A DNA stretch of 64,000 nucleotides from Leuconostoc citreum (GCF_004354555.1 NZ_PUFH01000004.1:124001-188000); one strand, 5' to 3'. Positions 1 to 9,025 are shown, counted from the first letter of the stretch. Made by a program: numbers and translations. Notes: generated by a model from the letters alone, not told the origin.

Positions 1-1
1 A

Positions 2-472
2 GAAACAGTTGTTGAAAGTTTCACACTAGACCATACAAAGGTTAAAGCACCTTATGTTCGTGTCATCGAGACACAAAGTGGCCCAAATGGTGGAACCATT
101 ACTAATTACGATTTACGCTTAACCCAGCCTAATGAAACGGCTATCGAAACTGGGGGATTGCATACGCTAGAACATCTTTTTGCTGGCTTAGTGCGTGATG
201 AAATTGATGGCATTATTGATATGTCGCCATTTGGCTGCCGTACTGGGTTTCATGTCATTTCTTGGGTAAATTATGATTCAGAAACTTTGGCCAAGGTCTT
301 TAAGAAAGTCTTGGAAAAAATAGCCAGTGATGATATTACTGAGGTACCTGCTGCGGAAATTGAGAGTTGTGGTAACTATAAAGATCATAGCTTACATTCT
401 GCTAAAGAATGGGCCAAACTAATTTTGGCTCAAGGCATTTCAAGTGATGCGTTCGAACGTCATGTTGTATAA
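2..472 (+). CDS. luxS: S-ribosylhomocysteine lyase LuxS (5' end cut off by the window)
   Basis: LuxS cleaves S-ribosylhomocysteine to homocysteine and the AI-2 precursor DPD in the activated methyl cycle. The frame is open from the first complete codon at position 2, so the true start lies upstream and about 156 residues are visible. The metal-binding HTLEH motif is at 170-184, preceded by the GGxxTNYDLR segment. The catalytic-cysteine region reads [10 protein letters not shown], and SCGNYKDHS near the C-terminus matches the conserved third metal-ligand area. The metal ligands are therefore intact. The next transcription unit is a methionine T-box gene, so homocysteine production here lies next to homocysteine methylation. 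The assignment is secure; only the N-terminus is missing. Confidence 0.95.
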   Translation, partial: ETVVESFTLDHTKVKAPYVRVIETQSGPNGGTITNYDLRLTQPNETAIETGGLHTLEHLFAGLVRDEIDGIIDMSPFGCRTGFHVISWVNYDSETLAKVFKKVLEKIASDDITEVPAAEIESCGNYKDHSLHSAKEWAKLILAQGISSDAFERHVV

Positions 473-482
473 GTATTAAAAA

Positions 483-750
483 TAGCCGAGATGAGTAATT
501 GTGTCATACACTAAACAGAGAGTTCAAGTTGGCTGAAATTGAACAGGGTAGCACTATGAATATGGTCTCGGTATATTATTGGTTACTATTGTGAGCTGAA
601 TAAACAGTTAGCATTAGTCGGTGAGCGCGTTATTGCTTGGTTAATTGGAATGATCCGATTAACAATGAGATATACCTGTGTATATAAACGCTGGGTGGTA
701 ACACGATCACACGTCCCGCAGTCTAATAATTTAGACTGCGGTTTTTTATT
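483..750 (+). promoter_or_regulatory. T-box leader, predicted methionine-specific (AUG specifier)
   Basis: A tRNA-sensing T-box riboswitch. The base of stem I is AGCCGAGA pairing with TCTCGGT, with a GATGA S-turn-like element after the 5' arm. The specifier position just before the 3' arm reads ATG followed by G, i.e. methionine. The 14-nt T-box core GGGTGGTAACACG is at about 693-705, and its UGGU bulge fits the A discriminator expected of tRNA-Met. The terminator is CCGCAGTC pairing with GACTGCGG followed by T6 (716-747). Uncharged tRNA-Met would stabilise the antiterminator and allow transcription of the methyltransferase gene at 920. Specificity is inferred from the codon and from the downstream gene. 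Confidence 0.9.
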
Positions 751-772
751 AGTCAAATGAAACGGGTGGTAG

Positions 773-865
773 ATGATGAAGAAGCAAATAATCTATTATT
801 TACATGCCAATCAAGTTGTCACTGCTATCTTTCTTTGTGGGGATGGCGCACAGGTTGACTGCTAA
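773..865 (+). CDS. Possible 30-residue small protein between T-box terminator and methyltransferase gene
   Basis: A short frame starts with two consecutive ATGs (773, 776) after GGGTGG at about 763-769, which could act as a weak Shine-Dalgarno. It encodes about 30 residues, beginning MMKKQIIYYL and ending in GAQVDC. It lies downstream of the T-box terminator, so it would be made only when the T-box reads through. I do not recognise it. It could be a real microprotein, a leader peptide coupled to the next gene 54 bases on, or chance. Confidence 0.3.
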   Translation: MMKKQIIYYLHANQVVTAIFLCGDGAQVDC

Positions 866-919
866 GCGTTAAAACACTATTTAAGCGGAAAAAATTAATA
901 TTTGAAAAAGGTAAAGTAT

Positions 920-2047
920 ATGACAAACAAGACTTTAAATAAAATTGGCTTTCAACATGTGGGATCATTTTTGAGGCCAGAACAACTTAAACAAGCGCGC
1001 GCAGACTATGAAGCGCATAAAATTACTGCAGCCGAATTAGACAAGGTAACGGATGAAAAAATCAAACAGTTAGTCGAAAAACAAGTGGCTGCTGGGTTAG
1101 ACATAATTACAGATGGGGAATTTCGGCGCTCGTATTGGCACCTTGATAATTTTTGGGGTTTTGGTGGTGTTGAACGTTTCAAGTTTGGCGAAGGGTATCG
1201 TTTTGCCCATGAAGAAACACGTGATGACTCAGCACGTTTAACGGGGCGTTTAACTTTTGACGCTGAGGTGCATCCTTTTATTCAACAGTTTGTATTCTTA
1301 AAAAAATTGGCAGACCAGCATGGTGTGGCTGCTAAAATCACGCTACCTGCACCAGCGCAATTTTATGCTGAGCTTGTGCGTGGGGATAATGCAGCACGTA
1401 TAGTAAAGTATTACGACAATTATGAGACATTATATGATGATATTAAGCGTGTCTATCATGAAGAAATGTTGGCATTATATGAGGCGGGGGCACGTACCAT
1501 ACAATTAGATGATTGTACTTGGGGCATGTTGGTGGATCCGAAATTCTGGTCTTTGATGGCTGGCGACGATTTTGATGCTCATACGATTAAGCAAGTTTAT
1601 TTAGACTTAAACAACGGGGCGATCGCTGGTTTGCCAGATGATTTAGTGATTAACACACATATTTGTCGTGGTAATTACCATTCAGATTGGGCAGCAACAG
1701 GTGGGTACGATGCTGTTGCTGAACCATTATTTACGCAAGAAAATGTTGCTAATTATTTCTTGGAATATGATACAGCGCGATCAGGTAGTTTTGAACCATT
1801 AGCAAAAGTGTCAGGAAATAAGTGTGTTGTTTTGGGCTTGGTAACAACTAAAAGTGGTGAATTAGAGGATCGTCAAACTATTATTGACCGTATTCATGAT
1901 GCGTCAAAGTATCTGCCACTCTCACGACTTTGGTTATCAACGCAATGTGGTTTTGCTTCAACCGAAGAAGGCAATGTGATTACGGAAGCACAACAATGGG
2001 CAAAATTGGTATATGTGAAATCGATTATTGATGAAGTATGGCAATAA
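920..2047 (+). CDS. MetE C-terminal-like (YxjG/YxjH-type) methionine synthase, cobalamin-independent
   Basis: A 375-residue methyltransferase of the MetE catalytic-domain family, predicted to transfer a methyl group to homocysteine to make methionine. The N-terminus has the QHVGSFLRP motif. The expected zinc ligands are present: His and Cys in NTHICRGN, Glu in TTKSGELEDR, and Cys in LSTQCGFAS near the C-terminus. It lacks the duplicated N-terminal half of full MetE, so it belongs to the short YxjG/YxjH group, whose methyl donor is not settled for every member. The ATG at 920 is chosen because AAAAGG lies 8 bases upstream; an upstream TTG at 902 has no such site. It is controlled by the methionine T-box. 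Confidence 0.88.
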   Translation: MTNKTLNKIGFQHVGSFLRPEQLKQARADYEAHKITAAELDKVTDEKIKQLVEKQVAAGLDIITDGEFRRSYWHLDNFWGFGGVERFKFGEGYRFAHEETRDDSARLTGRLTFDAEVHPFIQQFVFLKKLADQHGVAAKITLPAPAQFYAELVRGDNAARIVKYYDNYETLYDDIKRVYHEEMLALYEAGARTIQLDDCTWGMLVDPKFWSLMAGDDFDAHTIKQVYLDLNNGAIAGLPDDLVINTHICRGNYHSDWAATGGYDAVAEPLFTQENVANYFLEYDTARSGSFEPLAKVSGNKCVVLGLVTTKSGELEDRQTIIDRIHDASKYLPLSRLWLSTQCGFASTEEGNVITEAQQWAKLVYVKSIIDEVWQ

Positions 2048-2120
2048 ATAATCAGGCGAGTTATCGCCATACATAAAGGATAATCATATGGAGAACCAAA
2101 GCAGTTTGAAATCATATGAA

Positions 2121-2149
2121 TTGAATCACATCGCCACTCGCGCTATACT
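2121..2149 (+). promoter_or_regulatory. Sigma-A promoter for the peptide-binding protein gene
   Basis: TTGAAT at 2121-2126 and TATACT at 2144-2149 are separated by 17 bases. Transcription would begin near 2156, about 58 bases before the ATG at 2214. Confidence 0.6.
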
Positions 2150-2213
2150 TTAATTATTTACTTTGAGAAAAATTGTGTGATAGGTTAAATTATTTAGGGA
2201 ATAGGATAACAAT

Positions 2214-3815
2214 ATGAATCGAAAAAAACTGACGGGTATTGCCATTGTGGTTGTGCTAATAATAGGTAGTTATTTGTTTTTACAGCAAAAACCAAAAGAA
2301 CAGCCAAAAAGCCAATTGCAAGTTGCCGTTCAAAACCCAATTACAACACTAGACCCAAATTTTGCTGATGATATTGGTTCTAACTGGGCTGAAACACAAA
2401 CGTTGGAAGGCTTATATACATTGGATGATAAAGGTCAGGTGGTCGCTGGTATGGCGGAAAAAGTCGTTAAGCCAACGGTCAATAATACGGTTTATACGAT
2501 TAAAATAAAGGCTAACCAAAAATGGTCGGATGGCACGCCTGTTACAGCTGATGACTTTGTCAATTCGGCTAAGAGACAAGTTAATCCCGCCTCAAAATCA
2601 ACACGAGCGAATCATTTTAAAGATTTAGCTAACTATGACAGTATCCGCAAGCAAGGTGCAGATATCAATGAACTTGGTATTAGTGCACCGGATAAGGCAA
2701 CAGTTAAAATTCAACTATCACATCCCGTGCCGTATTTTAATTTTATCTTAGCTAACCAACTTTACCCAATTAATATGGCAAAGGTGCAGGCATATGGTAA
2801 AAGGTATGGGCAAACAGCCGAGACGACGGTGTCTAATGGGGCTTATGCAATTAAAAATTGGAATCAATCAGCTACCACTTGGCAATTTGTTAAAAACCCA
2901 TATTATTCTAACAAGCAACAGGTCCATTATCAAACAATTAATACAACTGTTGTCACGAATGCAACGTTAGCTAGTAAACAGTATTTGGCCGGTAAAGTGG
3001 ATGAAGCCGAAATTACTGGAAGTGTCCTATCTGATTTAAAAAAGCAGCATAACAAAGATATTAAATCACAACAAAAAGGTCGTATGGTGTTTATTGTTTG
3101 GAACGCGCAAGACAAAATTGCCGGCAATACCAATTTTAAAAGAGCAGTGAGCTATGCAATTAATCGGGATGTTTTGGCACAACAAGCCTTGGGAGATGGT
3201 TCAACAGCAGCAAAATCTATCGTACCTAGTGGTGAAATCACAATAGATGGGCAAGACTTTAACCATGATTTATCGTTACCTTTTGACAAAACAAAAGCGC
3301 AAGCATATTTGAAAAAAGCACAGGATGAATTAGGGACCAAAAAAATTAGCCTCAATTTGAACTTGGCAGATACCGATGCTTATCGTTCGTTAAGTGTTTA
3401 CCTGAAAGAGAGAATTGAAAGTGTATTACCTGATGTTACAATTAATATTAACCGAATGCCGTTAAATGCAGAAATTTCCGCATTTAATGCACGTAATTTT
3501 CAGGCAGGTACGTTGAGTTGGTCGACAGATTATAACGATCCAATTGATTTCTTGGACATGGCCTATTCAGATGGCGCAATTAATTTCACAAAATGGCAGC
3601 ATCCGGATTATGACCAATTGATTCAACAAATTAATCAGCAAGGTGATGCAACAACAACACGCTTTAAATTAGAAAAAGACGCAGCTAAATTAAATAATGA
3701 CTTAAATGGTGTCACACCACTCTACCAAATGGCCAATGTTCATTTATTACAATCACACGTACGTGGCTTAACTTATCCAGTAATTGGTTATCAAAATTAT
3801 AAATATGCTAAGTAG
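2214..3815 (+). CDS. Oligopeptide ABC transporter substrate-binding protein (SBP_bac_5 family)
   Basis: A 533-residue extracytoplasmic solute receptor of the OppA/DppA class, which captures peptides for an ABC importer. After a short basic start (MNRKKLTG) there is one hydrophobic segment, residues about 8-24. The family core follows, including the stretch around WSDGTPVTADDFV and the later YNDP region typical of OppA. Unusually there is no lipobox cysteine after the hydrophobic segment (GSYLFLQQKPKEQ), so it is probably held by an uncleaved membrane anchor rather than by lipidation. No permease or ATPase genes lie alongside, so it is an orphan receptor that must share a transporter encoded elsewhere. 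Confidence 0.87.
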   Translation: MNRKKLTGIAIVVVLIIGSYLFLQQKPKEQPKSQLQVAVQNPITTLDPNFADDIGSNWAETQTLEGLYTLDDKGQVVAGMAEKVVKPTVNNTVYTIKIKANQKWSDGTPVTADDFVNSAKRQVNPASKSTRANHFKDLANYDSIRKQGADINELGISAPDKATVKIQLSHPVPYFNFILANQLYPINMAKVQAYGKRYGQTAETTVSNGAYAIKNWNQSATTWQFVKNPYYSNKQQVHYQTINTTVVTNATLASKQYLAGKVDEAEITGSVLSDLKKQHNKDIKSQQKGRMVFIVWNAQDKIAGNTNFKRAVSYAINRDVLAQQALGDGSTAAKSIVPSGEITIDGQDFNHDLSLPFDKTKAQAYLKKAQDELGTKKISLNLNLADTDAYRSLSVYLKERIESVLPDVTININRMPLNAEISAFNARNFQAGTLSWSTDYNDPIDFLDMAYSDGAINFTKWQHPDYDQLIQQINQQGDATTTRFKLEKDAAKLNNDLNGVTPLYQMANVHLLQSHVRGLTYPVIGYQNYKYAK

Positions 3816-3838
3816 CGCGAAAGAAGGACAGAACAATC

Positions 3839-4552
3839 ATGAAGAAAATAGGCATTGCTGGTAATCACTTGATGCATGCTAATCCGAGGTTTGGCACGAA
3901 TTATGTGAATTATATTCAGAAAAATTATGCGGCAGGTATCACTAATGGTGGGGCACTTCCGATTATTTTGCCAATTGGCGCCCCCGAATTAGCCTCAGAT
4001 TACATCGCAACAATCGATGCGTTACTATTACCTGGTGGCCAAGATGTCTCACCAGATGACTATGGTGAAGAACCTATACCACAAATCGGTGAAATAGATC
4101 CGCAACGTGATGCTTTTGAAATAGCGTTAATTCAAGCCGCAATTGCCGCAGATAAGCCTATTTTTGGTATCTGCCGTGGCGCACAGATAATTAATGTTGC
4201 CTTGGGTGGTACACTATACCAAGATTTAACAACACAAGTACCGGCATTAGCGGTCAAACATGACCAGTATCCAACAAAATGGTCGACACCAACACATCAC
4301 TTGGCTTGGCAAAGTAGTAACTGGCTAACAGCACATATGTCAAAGACGGCGTTAGTCAACTCTTTTCATCATCAAGCAGTCAAAACATTGGCGACAGGTT
4401 TGCAGTTAGATGCTACTAGCACTGATGGCGTCATCGAAGCCTTTTCAGATGAAAAACGGCGTATTTACGGTGTTCAATGGCATCCGGAAATGCTGCTGAT
4501 GGCGGATAAAAATGCACAACTTGTTTTTGATGCGTTTATTAGTAGGGTTTAA
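3839..4552 (+). CDS. Class I glutamine amidotransferase-like hydrolase (gamma-glutamyl-GABA hydrolase/PuuD family)
   Basis: A 237-residue peptidase C26-type hydrolase predicted to split gamma-glutamyl amide bonds. The nucleophile cysteine lies in FGICRGAQ, and the catalytic His-Glu pair is in GVQWHPEML near the C-terminus. The LLLPGGQDV oxyanion-side motif is also present. The gene follows the peptide-binding protein by 23 bases and is probably cotranscribed, ending at the terminator at 4569. The substrate is unknown: PuuD acts on gamma-glutamyl-GABA, but no other putrescine pathway genes are nearby, so a role in gamma-glutamyl peptide use is equally likely. Confidence 0.85.
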   Translation: MKKIGIAGNHLMHANPRFGTNYVNYIQKNYAAGITNGGALPIILPIGAPELASDYIATIDALLLPGGQDVSPDDYGEEPIPQIGEIDPQRDAFEIALIQAAIAADKPIFGICRGAQIINVALGGTLYQDLTTQVPALAVKHDQYPTKWSTPTHHLAWQSSNWLTAHMSKTALVNSFHHQAVKTLATGLQLDATSTDGVIEAFSDEKRRIYGVQWHPEMLLMADKNAQLVFDAFISRV

Positions 4553-4568
4553 CTACTTGTTTGTCATA

Positions 4569-4597
4569 AAGTCGTCATATAGGACGGCTTTTTTTCA
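4569..4597 (+). terminator. Intrinsic terminator
   Basis: AGTCGTC pairs with GACGGCT around a short loop and is followed by a run of seven T. It closes the peptide-binding protein/amidotransferase unit. Confidence 0.8.
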
Positions 4598-4690
4598 TTG
4601 TTAAAATAGCGTACAATGTGATGAGTGATGAATAAAAAAGTTTTTGGGTGCGCAGGTGGGAAATAAAACACCGTCATCCTGGAGAAGAAA

Positions 4691-6535
4691 ATGTTTCAAT
4701 ATATAAAAAAGATTTTGATTGGTAAGCCACTAAAAACACTAGATGAGGGCGGACAATCACTTTCTAAGAAAAAAGCGCTTGCACTATTGTCATCAGATGC
4801 GTTATCATCTGTTGCTTATGGTACAGAATCGATTACAACAACTTTGCTGGCTGCAGGCGCGGTTGCGTTATGGCTCCAGCTACCAATCGCTTTATTGGTT
4901 CTGATACTATTGGCAGCAATTGTTTTGAGTTACCGACAAATTATTCATGCTTACCCTTCAGGTGGCGGTGCGTATGCGGTAGCGAGTGAAAATTGGGGCG
5001 CTAAGGCCGGCTTGGTCGCTGGTGGCTCCTTACTTGTGGATTATATGTTGACGGTGGCAGTATCTGCCTCCGCTGCATCTGATGCAATCACGGCAGCTAT
5101 CCCGATGTTCCAACCTTATGTTGTGCCACTATCGATTATTATTGTGGTGTTATTGACAGGGATGAATTTACGCGGATTACGTGAAAGTGCTAATTTTTTG
5201 ATGTTCCCCGTTTATTTCTTCATCATGGCTTTGGGCGTAATGATACTATGGGGTGTTTATCAAGCAGCAACTGGGCAATTGCCTTACCATGCTGCTGCAC
5301 GTGTTGGCACGAGTTTTTCCGGCTTGTCATTTGTGTTGTTTATGCGAGCCTTTTCTAGTGGTTCCTCATCATTGACAGGTGTTGAAGCAATTTCCAATGC
5401 TGTACCAAACTTTAAAGTACCAAAAGAGAAGCATGCAGCAACGACACTGAGTATGATGGCCTTAATTTTGGCCTTATTTTTTGGTGGTATTACTTTTCTA
5501 AGTTATTGGTACGGGGTTAAGCCAAATGCCCATTCGACCGTATTGTCTCAAATTGCGGCAACAACATTTGGCGGACATGGTGTTGGTTTTTATGTCATTC
5601 AGCTTGCGACGGCTTTGATTTTGGCAGTAGCGGCTAATACCGGTTTTTCTGCATTCCCAATGTTGGCACTTAATCTCGCTCGGGATAAGTACTTGCCACA
5701 TCTTTATATGGATAAAGGTGATCGATTGGGTTATTCAAATGGTATTTTATCACTGGCATTTGGTGCGATTATTCTGTTATTGATTTTCCATGGTTCAACA
5801 GATGCTCTGATTCCTCTATATGCTGTCGGCGTTTTCGTACCATTTACACTATCGCAATCAGGTATGATTATCCATTGGTGGCGTAAAAAACCAGGTTATT
5901 GGTGGTTTAAAGCCCTGATTAATTTTATTGGCGCCGCGATATCGGTAATTCTAGTTATCACGCTATTTGCGACACGTATCGAGCACGTTTGGCCATATTT
6001 GTTGATTATGCCAATTGTGATGTTTATGTTCTTAAAGGTTAAGCATCATTATGTTAGCATTGCACGTCAGTTGCGTTTAGAATATGTTAAAAATGATCGT
6101 GCGGTTCGACATCACTATGATGGTGCCACGGTGATTGTATTAGTATCAAATATCACTAAGGTGACAACAGAGGCCATTGATTATGCATTATCAATTGGCG
6201 ATTATGTTGTTGCGATGCACGTGAGTTTTGATGTTAATCCTAAAAAAGAATTAGAAACATCCAATGGCTTCAAAGAAGACTTTCCAGATGTGCGTTATGT
6301 TGATATCCATTCATCTTATCGGTCAATTGTGAAACCGGCATTAAGTTTCGTAGATGCCGTTGTGAAACAGGCTGAAAAGCGTAACCATTCTGTGACTGTT
6401 TTGTTGCCACAATTCGTACCGAAAAAGCCGTGGCAGAATATCCTACACAACCAAAATTCGTTAAGGTTACGTACAGCATTTGCTTCACGTAATGATATAT
6501 CTGTGTCAACGTATTATTATCACTTATCAGAATAA
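4691..6535 (+). CDS. kimA: KimA-type potassium/proton symporter (APC superfamily)
   Basis: A 614-residue membrane transporter. The N-terminus (IGKPLKTLDEGGQSLSKKKALALLSSDALSSVAYGTE, shown here only to identify the family start) and segments such as LSYRQIIHAYPSGGGAY and AAGGSLLVDYMLTVAVS-like stretches match Bacillus subtilis KimA closely. About 12 membrane segments occupy residues 25-455, followed by a roughly 150-residue cytosolic domain, which in KimA binds c-di-AMP. The start at 4691 has a clear CTGGAGAAG site. It is monocistronic, between a terminator and a small membrane protein gene. No c-di-AMP riboswitch is visible in the short upstream region, unlike B. subtilis, so regulation is probably only at protein level. 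Confidence 0.88.
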   Translation: MFQYIKKILIGKPLKTLDEGGQSLSKKKALALLSSDALSSVAYGTESITTTLLAAGAVALWLQLPIALLVLILLAAIVLSYRQIIHAYPSGGGAYAVASENWGAKAGLVAGGSLLVDYMLTVAVSASAASDAITAAIPMFQPYVVPLSIIIVVLLTGMNLRGLRESANFLMFPVYFFIMALGVMILWGVYQAATGQLPYHAAARVGTSFSGLSFVLFMRAFSSGSSSLTGVEAISNAVPNFKVPKEKHAATTLSMMALILALFFGGITFLSYWYGVKPNAHSTVLSQIAATTFGGHGVGFYVIQLATALILAVAANTGFSAFPMLALNLARDKYLPHLYMDKGDRLGYSNGILSLAFGAIILLLIFHGSTDALIPLYAVGVFVPFTLSQSGMIIHWWRKKPGYWWFKALINFIGAAISVILVITLFATRIEHVWPYLLIMPIVMFMFLKVKHHYVSIARQLRLEYVKNDRAVRHHYDGATVIVLVSNITKVTTEAIDYALSIGDYVVAMHVSFDVNPKKELETSNGFKEDFPDVRYVDIHSSYRSIVKPALSFVDAVVKQAEKRNHSVTVLLPQFVPKKPWQNILHNQNSLRLRTAFASRNDISVSTYYYHLSE

Positions 6536-6629
6536 ATTGTGTACATCACACAAACAAGCGCAATAGCTAACCGTAATTTTACTTAAAAGAAAGGGCGACG
6601 CCATTATTCGACGTTAGAGGCTAAAATCT

Positions 6630-6803
6630 ATGTCATTTGATACAAAATTAATTTTGTTTTTTATTTGGGTTGTGATCGCTATGACAATTTCAACAGTTGG
6701 CCTGATTCTTATTATGAGATGGTACCACCGCGAAGTTAAAAAAGTTAAAAGTGCACAACAAGAGAAGCAGGCACTAGACAATAAACGAATACCAAAAAAA
6801 TAA
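6630..6803 (+). CDS. Small single-pass membrane protein, 57 residues
   Basis: A short frame starting ATG at 6630 after GAGG at about 6616-6619. It encodes one membrane segment (about residues 7-29: LILFFIWVVIAM and following) then a lysine/glutamine-rich cytosolic tail ending KRIPKK. Coding potential is supported by the hydrophobic-then-basic layout and by a strong terminator starting 5 bases after the stop. It lies 94 bases downstream of the KimA-like gene and may be cotranscribed with it. I do not recognise the family. It could be an accessory subunit or an unrelated microprotein. Confidence 0.55.
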   Translation: MSFDTKLILFFIWVVIAMTISTVGLILIMRWYHREVKKVKSAQQEKQALDNKRIPKK

Positions 6804-6807
6804 GGGA

Positions 6808-6842
6808 CAAAAAAAGCAGTCAGGCGTTTGACTGCTTTTTTA
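6808..6842. terminator. Bidirectional intrinsic terminator
   Basis: AAAAAAGCAGTCA pairs with TGACTGCTTTTTT with a loop of about 7 bases. It serves the small membrane protein gene on the plus strand and gatD on the minus strand. Confidence 0.85.
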
Positions 6843-7571
6843 GAACGATTCGGTTGGCACAGTGTTAAGTTTACTTTGCCAATCGATGTCTGGATATTTA
6901 CGTTGTAGTGTGGTAGCAAGCACTCTCTTTGCTAGATTACCATTTCGTGTAAAAATAGGTCCGTGGAAATAAGAACCATAGACATTTTTATAAATGACAC
7001 CTTCAGAATGATCCATGCCGTTGTTACCGTTGCCGGAAATAACGGTACCAAGTGCACGTTCGCCTTGGCCAAGGAAAGTCCGTCCTTGGTGATTTTCAAA
7101 GCCGTGATATTCTTCACCATTGTCGTTGTTTTTGATGACAATATTGCCAGTTAAACGTTTACCCGACAAAACGGTTAAGCTTTTATCATACATATTTGTT
7201 GTAAAATGATCCATCACGCCAATACCGTCAACTTTTTTGCCATCGGCCATAACCATGTAATGTCCTAAAAGTTGAAAACCACCACAAACAGCTAAGAGCG
7301 GGCCATCATGTTCGATATATTGTTTTAAATCTGTTGCTTTTTGCTTGAGGTCTTCGGCGACGATAGTCTCTTCATAGTCTTGTCCACCACCAAAGAGAAC
7401 AAAATCAAACGCTGAACTATCAAAACGATCCCCTAAAGAAACCAGATGGTAATTCATCGTTACACCTATTTTGGTAGCATAATATTTTAGGGCAATAATA
7501 TTACCATAATCGCCATAGGTATTCATGAGGTCACCATAAAGATGTGCGACCGAAATGTCATATGTCGCCAT
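6840..7571 (-). CDS. gatD: Lipid II isoglutaminyl synthase, glutamine amidotransferase subunit GatD
   Basis: GatD supplies ammonia for amidating D-Glu of the lipid II stem peptide to D-isoglutamine, in complex with MurT. This 243-residue protein is of normal length. Its catalytic cysteine is Cys96 in LLAVCGGFQLLG, and the partner histidine is in SYFHGPIF. The LFGGGQDYEE oxyanion segment is also present. The start codon overlaps the murT stop (TAATG), so the two are translationally coupled in a two-gene operon that ends in the terminator at 6808-6842. The assignment is secure from both motifs and neighbour. Confidence 0.95.
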   Translation of the reverse strand: MATYDISVAHLYGDLMNTYGDYGNIIALKYYATKIGVTMNYHLVSLGDRFDSSAFDFVLFGGGQDYEETIVAEDLKQKATDLKQYIEHDGPLLAVCGGFQLLGHYMVMADGKKVDGIGVMDHFTTNMYDKSLTVLSGKRLTGNIVIKNNDNGEEYHGFENHQGRTFLGQGERALGTVISGNGNNGMDHSEGVIYKNVYGSYFHGPIFTRNGNLAKRVLATTLQRKYPDIDWQSKLNTVPTESF

Positions 7572-8929
7572 TAAAAGCCTCCTTTAATGTAGCCAGCCGA
7601 GCCTAATTGTTCACGTAATTGTAGCATTGCCGTGTAAGTTGCGACAATGTATACCTTATCTGTTGGCATGGCTTTGATTGCTTCAACGATACGTGTAAGA
7701 TCTTGATAAATAGCCTGATCTTCAAAGCCGGCCATTTTCAAACGAACGTGAATATCTTTATAACGCTGACCACCGGTGGCAACAGCTTGAATGTTGGTAT
7801 CATGCAGTTTTTCAAACTCAGCATCCCAAATCCAACTTGTGTCAATACCATCGGCATAATTGGCATTGAGTAATGCGAGCATAGAAAAATCATCCTGTTC
7901 GGTAAGCATCATATCAATAACCGAATTGGTACCGACTGGGTTTTTAATGAGGACAATGGTGACATCCTTACCATCAACATGAATGGCTTCTTGGCGACCA
8001 AATATTTGTGCATTTGACTCAAAAGCTGTTTTTATCTGATCGGCTGAAACATTAAATTCGCGTCCGACAGCAAAGGCGGTGAGGGCGTTATAAATGTTGT
8101 ACAAACCACCAATCTCAATGCGCAGTGGTGTATTATCAATTGAAAAAGTAGAGTATTTTGGTGTGAGCTCATCGACATGTGTGACTTGATAGCGTAAGTT
8201 GGGCCTAGCAAATTGATCAGTGGTGCTAAAATATTTACCAAGATTAGCATAAGTAATGAAATCATAGTGCAATACACTGTGGTCTGTTGGTGATAAAATA
8301 CCGTCTGTATTAATTGGTGCTGCACCTGGCTGATATTCTGCAGGCTGTACATGATTAAATCCAAAATAACGTCGTTCATTCGGGAAATCGCCGCGTGTGA
8401 AAATTGGTGAATCGCCATTAGCTAAGACGACCGCTTCGGGGGCATGCTTGATACCCGCGATAATTTTATCGTAAGTGGTGTAAATTTCACCATAGCGGTC
8501 AAGTTGATCTCGAAAAATATTTGTCAAAACAAACATCTTAGGCTTAATTGCAGAAGCAATTTTTTCGACGTTAGCTTCATCTACTTCTAATACAGCAACG
8601 GGCTTCTTGCCATTCGCTGATGGCTTAATTTTACTAGTAACTAGCGTACCAGTGATACCTTGAATCATATTCGAGCCAGAATGGTTGGTAATGACTTCAT
8701 AACCGCCAGCTTGTAAAACACGTGTGATTAAGGCAGTGGTTAACGTTTTACCATTTGTACCGGTAACAATAACTAAATCAAAATCTTGCTGAATAGACTT
8801 TAAAACATCAGGATCAATAGATACAGCTAATTTACCTGGTAAGCTAGTGCCACCACGATGGAGCACGTCATGTAGCAACCAATGAGCGCTTTTGGCTGTT
8901 GTACGTGCAAGTGTACTTTTAAGTGTCAT
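7571..8929 (-). CDS. murT: Lipid II isoglutaminyl synthase, Mur ligase-like subunit MurT (zinc ribbon lost)
   Basis: MurT is the ATP-dependent ligase subunit that amidates lipid II. This 452-residue protein has the P-loop VTGTNGKT (about 55-62), the LEVDEANVEK acidic motif and the LTNIFRDQLDRYGE region of Mur ligases, plus the C-terminal MurT_C domain. Family members normally insert a four-cysteine zinc ribbon in the central domain. Here the matching stretch (about 208-243) keeps the flanking pattern, including LGKY and ARP, but reads SPTD and STTD in place of the two CxxC knuckles. The whole protein contains no cysteine. The start at 8929 has GGGGAT upstream; an extra ATG at 8947 is ignored. 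Confidence 0.93.
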   Translation of the reverse strand: MTLKSTLARTTAKSAHWLLHDVLHRGGTSLPGKLAVSIDPDVLKSIQQDFDLVIVTGTNGKTLTTALITRVLQAGGYEVITNHSGSNMIQGITGTLVTSKIKPSANGKKPVAVLEVDEANVEKIASAIKPKMFVLTNIFRDQLDRYGEIYTTYDKIIAGIKHAPEAVVLANGDSPIFTRGDFPNERRYFGFNHVQPAEYQPGAAPINTDGILSPTDHSVLHYDFITYANLGKYFSTTDQFARPNLRYQVTHVDELTPKYSTFSIDNTPLRIEIGGLYNIYNALTAFAVGREFNVSADQIKTAFESNAQIFGRQEAIHVDGKDVTIVLIKNPVGTNSVIDMMLTEQDDFSMLALLNANYADGIDTSWIWDAEFEKLHDTNIQAVATGGQRYKDIHVRLKMAGFEDQAIYQDLTRIVEAIKAMPTDKVYIVATYTAMLQLREQLGSAGYIKGGF

Positions 8930-9025
8930 AAATATCCCCACTTTCATGTTTATAATTTTACCACGGGAAGGCTTGTTTTGGCAGTTTTAGTTCATATTTG
9001 TCACATGCTTAGTCAAGTTGTTTCA

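Noticed and set aside
2088-2153. 21-codon frame with AAAGGA upstream, before the peptide-binding protein gene
   Set aside because: It overlaps the good promoter of that gene (2121-2149), so it would not be on the main transcript, and its residues give no recognisable pattern.
4598-4690. c-di-AMP riboswitch upstream of the KimA-like gene
   Set aside because: Only about 90 bases lie between the previous terminator and the start, too little for the aptamer, and no conserved core is seen.
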